A stretch of 7,521 nucleotides of DNA from Clostridia bacterium (GTDB taxonomy: Bacteria > Bacillota > Clostridia > Oscillospirales > CAG-272). The notes beneath the pieces are model-generated. The model did no database searches, was not told where the DNA came from, and saw only the letters and a list, made by a program, of their open reading frames with translations. The DNA is taken from contig JAFYMA010000139.1 in NCBI GenBank assembly GCA_017556845.1, positions 1 to 7,521 on the forward strand, given 5' to 3'. A program made the position numbers and the translations under genes. Positions 5,001 to 7,521 of this stretch are shown piece by piece. Each line of letters begins with the position of its first letter. Position 1 is the stretch's first letter.

Positions 5001-6440
5001 ATGAAAAACAAAATACGCTTGATAAGTGTGATCTGCGCTGTATGCACGCTGCTCGCACTGCTGCCCGCTATGAATATCGCAACGCTTGCAAACGCCGAAA
5101 TATTGCAGGTTGACGTATTTATCGACGAGCCGAAGGGCGACGTTGAGATGGATTTTACCGCAGAATGTGCAAGTGACGCACAGTTCCACGTTGACAACAG
5201 AGGACTTATGTGGGAAAATCTGACTAAGCTCTACACCGTAAGCCCCGCGGATAAGGCAGTCGCAGGCGACACGTACACCGTATACATCGACGTAATTCCC
5301 AACGAGGGATACGTTTTTCCGAGCGATCTTTCAAAGGTTCGCTTTACCGTAAACGGCGAGGTCACGACGGATTACAGCATTTACGAGCCCGATTACGAGC
5401 ACGACGGACAGGTGGTATACATCACGAAGACGTTCACGGCTGCACAAGCAGATATAATAATGAACAGCGCCGAAATAAATCTTTCCGATATGCCTATGCC
5501 CAACGAAACGCTCGTACAGTACATTTCAGGTCTTTACATAACGTTTGAAACGGAAGGAATGTACGATAACGGAGTTTCCGCATACCGTGCATCCGATCTG
5601 TCGCCAATGCAGATGACCGATGTATTTGAAAAGGACGGCGTTTACTGCCTTAATTTCAAGTTCAGCGCCGTAGACGGCTACGTTTTCGCGCAGGACGTAA
5701 ACGTTATCATGACGTCAAATCAGTTTTTCGACATTGCAACGGCGGTCAGTGAAAACGGTAAGGATATCATGGTTTCAGCTAAGATCGACATCGTTGACAG
5801 AATAGGCGAATTTGAAATCGAAACGGATTACTATAAGGCGTTTTACACGCCCGAGGACGGATATAAGTATTATTACTATATGGTAACATCTGAGGATGCC
5901 GAAAAAGAGCGTAAAAAGATCAGAGAAATAACTCTTTCACTTCCCATCGGAGCATTACTTGACACAAGCTCGCTTTCCGAATGGACCGGAAAGTGCGAAA
6001 ATGCTGACGAGGAGTCACGCGCGGTGCTTGTAATATACAAATGCAAGCAGGACGGCGAGAACGTAAAGGTTGAACAAGCAGGCTTTGCAATTCTCGAAGT
6101 ATACCACATCTGCACAGTCCGTATGCTCGAAGGCAAGGAAGGCGACTGCTACACTGACGGCTGGAGAAGCTACTATAAATGTCTGTGCGGCAGACACTTC
6201 GAGGATCAGGACGCAACGCGCCCGATCGAAAACATAAGACAGTGGAAGAAGAACGAGGGCAAGATCCCCGCCCCCGTTCACTGCGATTACGACGGCGACG
6301 ACGTATGCGATGTGTGCAGTGAGCCTATACCGGACCCCGAAAACCCCGACACGAGCGACGGAATAATTCTCGTATGCATAGCGGTAATGGCAGTTTCCTT
6401 CATCATATTCACAGTTGTAAAAAGAAAAGTAAAAGCATAA
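5001..6440 (+). CDS. Secreted, cell-wall-sorted surface protein with NPDTSD motif
   Basis: A 479-residue protein of unknown function. It has a Sec signal peptide (about 1-32; basic start, hydrophobic core, cleavage probably after LANA). The C-terminus has a sorting-type signal: NPDTSD at 448-453, a hydrophobic segment (454-472) and a basic end KRKVKA. This layout fits sortase anchoring, with a variant of the NPxTG-type motif. The body contains two related beta-rich modules, seen in YTVYIDVIPNEGYVFPSDL (92-110) and YCLNFKFSAVDGYVFAQDV (215-233), each followed by an Asn or Asn-Gly turn. A Tyr-rich stretch (287-293) and a Cys-rich tail follow, with C371, C383, C394, C396, C428, C436 and C439 and nearby His. 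The tail resembles the Cys modules of the lipoprotein at 2-817. The ATG has AGGAGA at 4989-4994, 6 nt upstream. No sortase gene is in the window. Confidence 0.85.
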   Translation: MKNKIRLISVICAVCTLLALLPAMNIATLANAEILQVDVFIDEPKGDVEMDFTAECASDAQFHVDNRGLMWENLTKLYTVSPADKAVAGDTYTVYIDVIPNEGYVFPSDLSKVRFTVNGEVTTDYSIYEPDYEHDGQVVYITKTFTAAQADIIMNSAEINLSDMPMPNETLVQYISGLYITFETEGMYDNGVSAYRASDLSPMQMTDVFEKDGVYCLNFKFSAVDGYVFAQDVNVIMTSNQFFDIATAVSENGKDIMVSAKIDIVDRIGEFEIETDYYKAFYTPEDGYKYYYYMVTSEDAEKERKKIREITLSLPIGALLDTSSLSEWTGKCENADEESRAVLVIYKCKQDGENVKVEQAGFAILEVYHICTVRMLEGKEGDCYTDGWRSYYKCLCGRHFEDQDATRPIENIRQWKKNEGKIPAPVHCDYDGDDVCDVCSEPIPDPENPDTSDGIILVCIAVMAVSFIIFTVVKRKVKA

Positions 6441-6509
6441 CCTTACAGTCAAATTAATAATAAAGCTCCGCCCGTTCTTAGCGTGTTATCCTTAACGGAG
6501 AACACGCAG

Positions 6510-6680
6510 TCAAATCCGTCTTCGACGGATGAAATCCACCTTTTGTGGATGAAATCGCGTTTGCGATGAAATCCTGCCTTTCAGGGTTGTATTTAGACGG
6601 ATTTGATTTCATCCGAGGACTTGTCCTTGGATTTCATCTGAACGAAGTGAAGATTTCATCGTTGCCGCGCAACGATTTCA
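6510..6680. repeat. Train of seven short hairpins with GAA then TTC spacers
   Basis: Four hairpins, each opening with ATC and closing with GAT or its wobble equivalent GGT, lie at 6514-6530, 6534-6550, 6554-6567 and 6571-6587. They are separated by exactly GAA (6531-6533, 6551-6553, 6568-6570). After a middle segment, three more at 6611-6632, 6636-6654 and 6658-6676 are separated by exactly TTC, which also precedes and follows them. The second half is thus the same repeat type on the other strand. The 9-nt joints GATGAAATC and GATTTCATC are complementary. In addition TCAAATCCGTCT (6510-6521) is the exact complement of 6595-6606. Confidence 0.85.
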
Positions 6681-6688
6681 TTAAACCA

Positions 6689-6741
6689 ACAGAAAAAGAG
6701 ATAACATTTCGGCTACGAACCGATTTGTTATCTCTTTCTGT
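6689..6741. repeat. Long inverted repeat (hairpin with inner TCGG/CCGA stem)
   Basis: The left arm (6689-6706, beginning ACAGAAAAAGAG) pairs with the right arm (6726-6741, ending CTCTTTCTGT), with two extra A on the left. An inner stem TCGG (6709-6712)/CCGA (6720-6723) closes a 7-nt loop. There is no T tract directly after it, so it is not a standard terminator. Confidence 0.8.
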
Positions 6742-6885
6742 CGTTATAAGGGTTTGCTCTTAGCCCATTTGCGTTTGACCCGACAAACGCGATGCTCGCA
6801 CTTAGCGACATTTTTTAAATTCTCCGCTAAGAGTATCACCCGTTTGACAGCGGAGCTTTTAATATGCCCGTCAGAGCATACATTC

Positions 6886-6933
6886 AAAAAACTCCCCTGA
6901 TGCCGCACAAACGGTATTCAGGGGAGTTTTCAA
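6886..6933. terminator. Bidirectional terminator between surface protein unit and rny
   Basis: Arms AAAACTCCCCTGA (6888-6900) and TCAGGGGAGTTTT (6918-6930) pair perfectly, and the inner TGCCG/CGGTA (6901-6905 with 6911-6915 region) extends the stem to about 18 bp with a one-base bulge. T runs follow on both strands: TTTT on plus, TTTTTT on minus. It would end the plus-strand unit from 4382 and the minus-strand rny transcript. Confidence 0.9.
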
Positions 6934-7025
6934 AATAAATATATCGTATAAACATGCCACATGGCTATGGATAAGTCGTTTTAGTTTTATGTTAAAAATA
7001 TATTTATCAGCCTTTCGGCGTTTAG
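6934..7025. other. AT-rich 3' flank of rny
   Basis: This 92-bp stretch is AT-rich and lies between the bidirectional terminator and the rny stop. A small GCC-GAAA-GGC hairpin (7010-7019) follows the rny stop on the minus strand but has only 3 bp. No gene or promoter is evident. Confidence 0.5.
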
Positions 7026-7520
7026 TTATTTTGCGTAGTCTACTGCGCGGCTTTCCCTTATCATATGAATCTTTATCTGACCGGGATATTCAAGCTCGCT
7101 TTCGATCTTTTTAACGATCTGCCTTGCAACGACGATCATCTGCTCGTCATTTACCTCCTCGGGCTTGACCATTATACGGATCTCTCTGCCTGCCTGGATA
7201 GCGTATGATTTATCAACGCCGCCAAAGCTCTTAGCGATCTCCTCAAGCTTCTGTAAACGCTTGATGTAGTTTTCAAGATCCTCACGTCTTGCACCGGGGC
7301 GTGCTGCGGAAATAGCGTCTGCCGCCTGAACGAGCACTGCTATTATCGTCTGTGCCTCAACGTCGCCGTGGTGCGCCTCTATTGCGTGAATTATCTCTTT
7401 ATTTTCCTTGTACTTTCTTGCGATGTCTACGCCTATCTGAACGTGTGAACCCTCAACCTCCTGAGTCATTGCCTTACCTATATCGTGCAAAAGACCTGCA
7501 CGCTTTGCGATATTGACGTC
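7026..7520 (-). CDS. rny: Ribonuclease Y, C-terminal part (5' end outside window)
   Basis: The minus-strand frame is open from the right edge to a TAA at 7026-7028, giving 164 visible residues of a protein normally about 510-520 long. The piece begins inside the HD domain: AKRAGLLHDIGKA has the His-Asp metal pair at visible residues 12-13. It continues with EVEGSHV, the family signature AADAISAARPGARRE, then SFGGVDKSYAIQAGREIRI and the end YPGQIKIHMIRESRA. These match the C-terminus of RNase Y (YmdA), a membrane-anchored endoribonuclease that starts mRNA decay in Bacillota. The TTG near 7490 is an internal Leu, not a start. The N-terminal membrane anchor and KH domain are beyond the window. 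The transcript probably ends at the terminator 6886-6933. Confidence 0.96.
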   Translation of the reverse strand, partial: DVNIAKRAGLLHDIGKAMTQEVEGSHVQIGVDIARKYKENKEIIHAIEAHHGDVEAQTIIAVLVQAADAISAARPGARREDLENYIKRLQKLEEIAKSFGGVDKSYAIQAGREIRIMVKPEEVNDEQMIVVARQIVKKIESELEYPGQIKIHMIRESRAVDYAK

Positions 7521-7521
7521 A

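Larger units (their letters stand above)
6460..6860. mobile_element. Structured ~400-bp element with terminal inverted repeats (MITE-like or ncRNA candidate)
   Basis: The ends match as a 10-bp inverted repeat, AAAGCTCCGC (6462-6471) and GCGGAGCTTT (6850-6859). A second inner pair is TCTTAGCG (6476-6483) with CGCTAAGA (6825-6832). Inside are a hairpin at 6481-6507 (GCGTGTT/AACACGC), the hairpin train 6510-6680, a long inverted repeat 6689-6741, a hairpin 6771-6790 (GCGTTTG/CAAACGC) and several competing TTAGC/GCTAA stems. TTAATA occurs at both edges (6454-6459 and 6859-6864) and could be a target duplication, although the ends are not flush with it. No transposase or credible ORF lies inside. 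If transcribed, it would be the 3' UTR of the surface protein mRNA, since the first clear terminator is downstream at 6886. The class (DNA element or RNA) is undecided. Confidence 0.6.

Noticed and set aside
6545..6763. Plus-strand 72-codon ORF inside the structured element
   Set aside because: It reads straight through the hairpin train and the long inverted repeat; its composition is explained by those repeats and no proper start signal is seen.
7010..7019. GCC-GAAA-GGC hairpin as the rny terminator
   Set aside because: Only 3 bp of stem; the strong terminator at 6886-6933 is a much better candidate.

Overview
The window looks like a chromosomal segment of a gut-type Bacillota, class Clostridia, probably Oscillospirales (Ruminococcaceae-like). 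This is inferred from the compact rpmH-rnpA-yidD-yidC-jag cluster, near-consensus sigma-A promoters, strong AGGAGG-type ribosome binding sites, a BspA-type leucine-rich-repeat lipoprotein, and a surface protein ending in an NPDTSD sorting motif. No species can be named from the sequence alone.

Left edge (2-867, + strand): the 3' part of a lipoprotein gene that begins outside the window. It has a lipobox, a Thr/Ser-rich linker, Cys-rich modules and LRR_5-type repeats, and is followed by an intrinsic terminator. Positions 883-1254 hold three tandem, hairpin-rich copies of a repeat of about 137 bp, in which the third copy is truncated. A terminator facing the minus strand follows at 1274-1316.

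Middle (1338-4203, - strand): a five-gene operon read right to left from one consensus promoter (4174-4203). The order is rpmH (ribosomal protein L34), rnpA (RNase P protein), yidD, yidC (membrane insertase) and jag/khpB (RNA-binding protein). The last four genes are packed with a 4-nt overlap, a 9-nt gap and a zero-nt gap. A hairpin between rpmH and rnpA may attenuate the downstream genes. The rpmH leader can form a compact multi-stem fold. dnaA and an origin are not next to rpmH here, and mnmE does not follow jag.

The divergent neighbour (4347-6440, + strand) is a two-gene unit behind an extended -10 promoter. It encodes a small SGNH-like hydrolase and a 479-residue secreted protein with repeated beta-rich modules, a Cys-rich tail and a C-terminal sorting signal. 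The Cys-rich tail resembles the one in the lipoprotein at the left edge.

Right part (6441-7025) has no credible gene. Positions 6460-6860 form an unusual structured element of about 400 bp. It has terminal inverted repeats, a train of short hairpins separated by exactly GAA and then, after a strand switch, by exactly TTC, a long inverted repeat, and competing stems near the right end. A strong bidirectional terminator (6886-6933) follows, then the 3' part of rny (RNase Y) on the minus strand, which runs off the right edge.

The two structured non-coding regions (883-1254 and 6460-6860) are the parts least explained by known features. They look like non-autonomous repeat elements or structured RNAs. 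Neither matches a named family that I can recognise with confidence.
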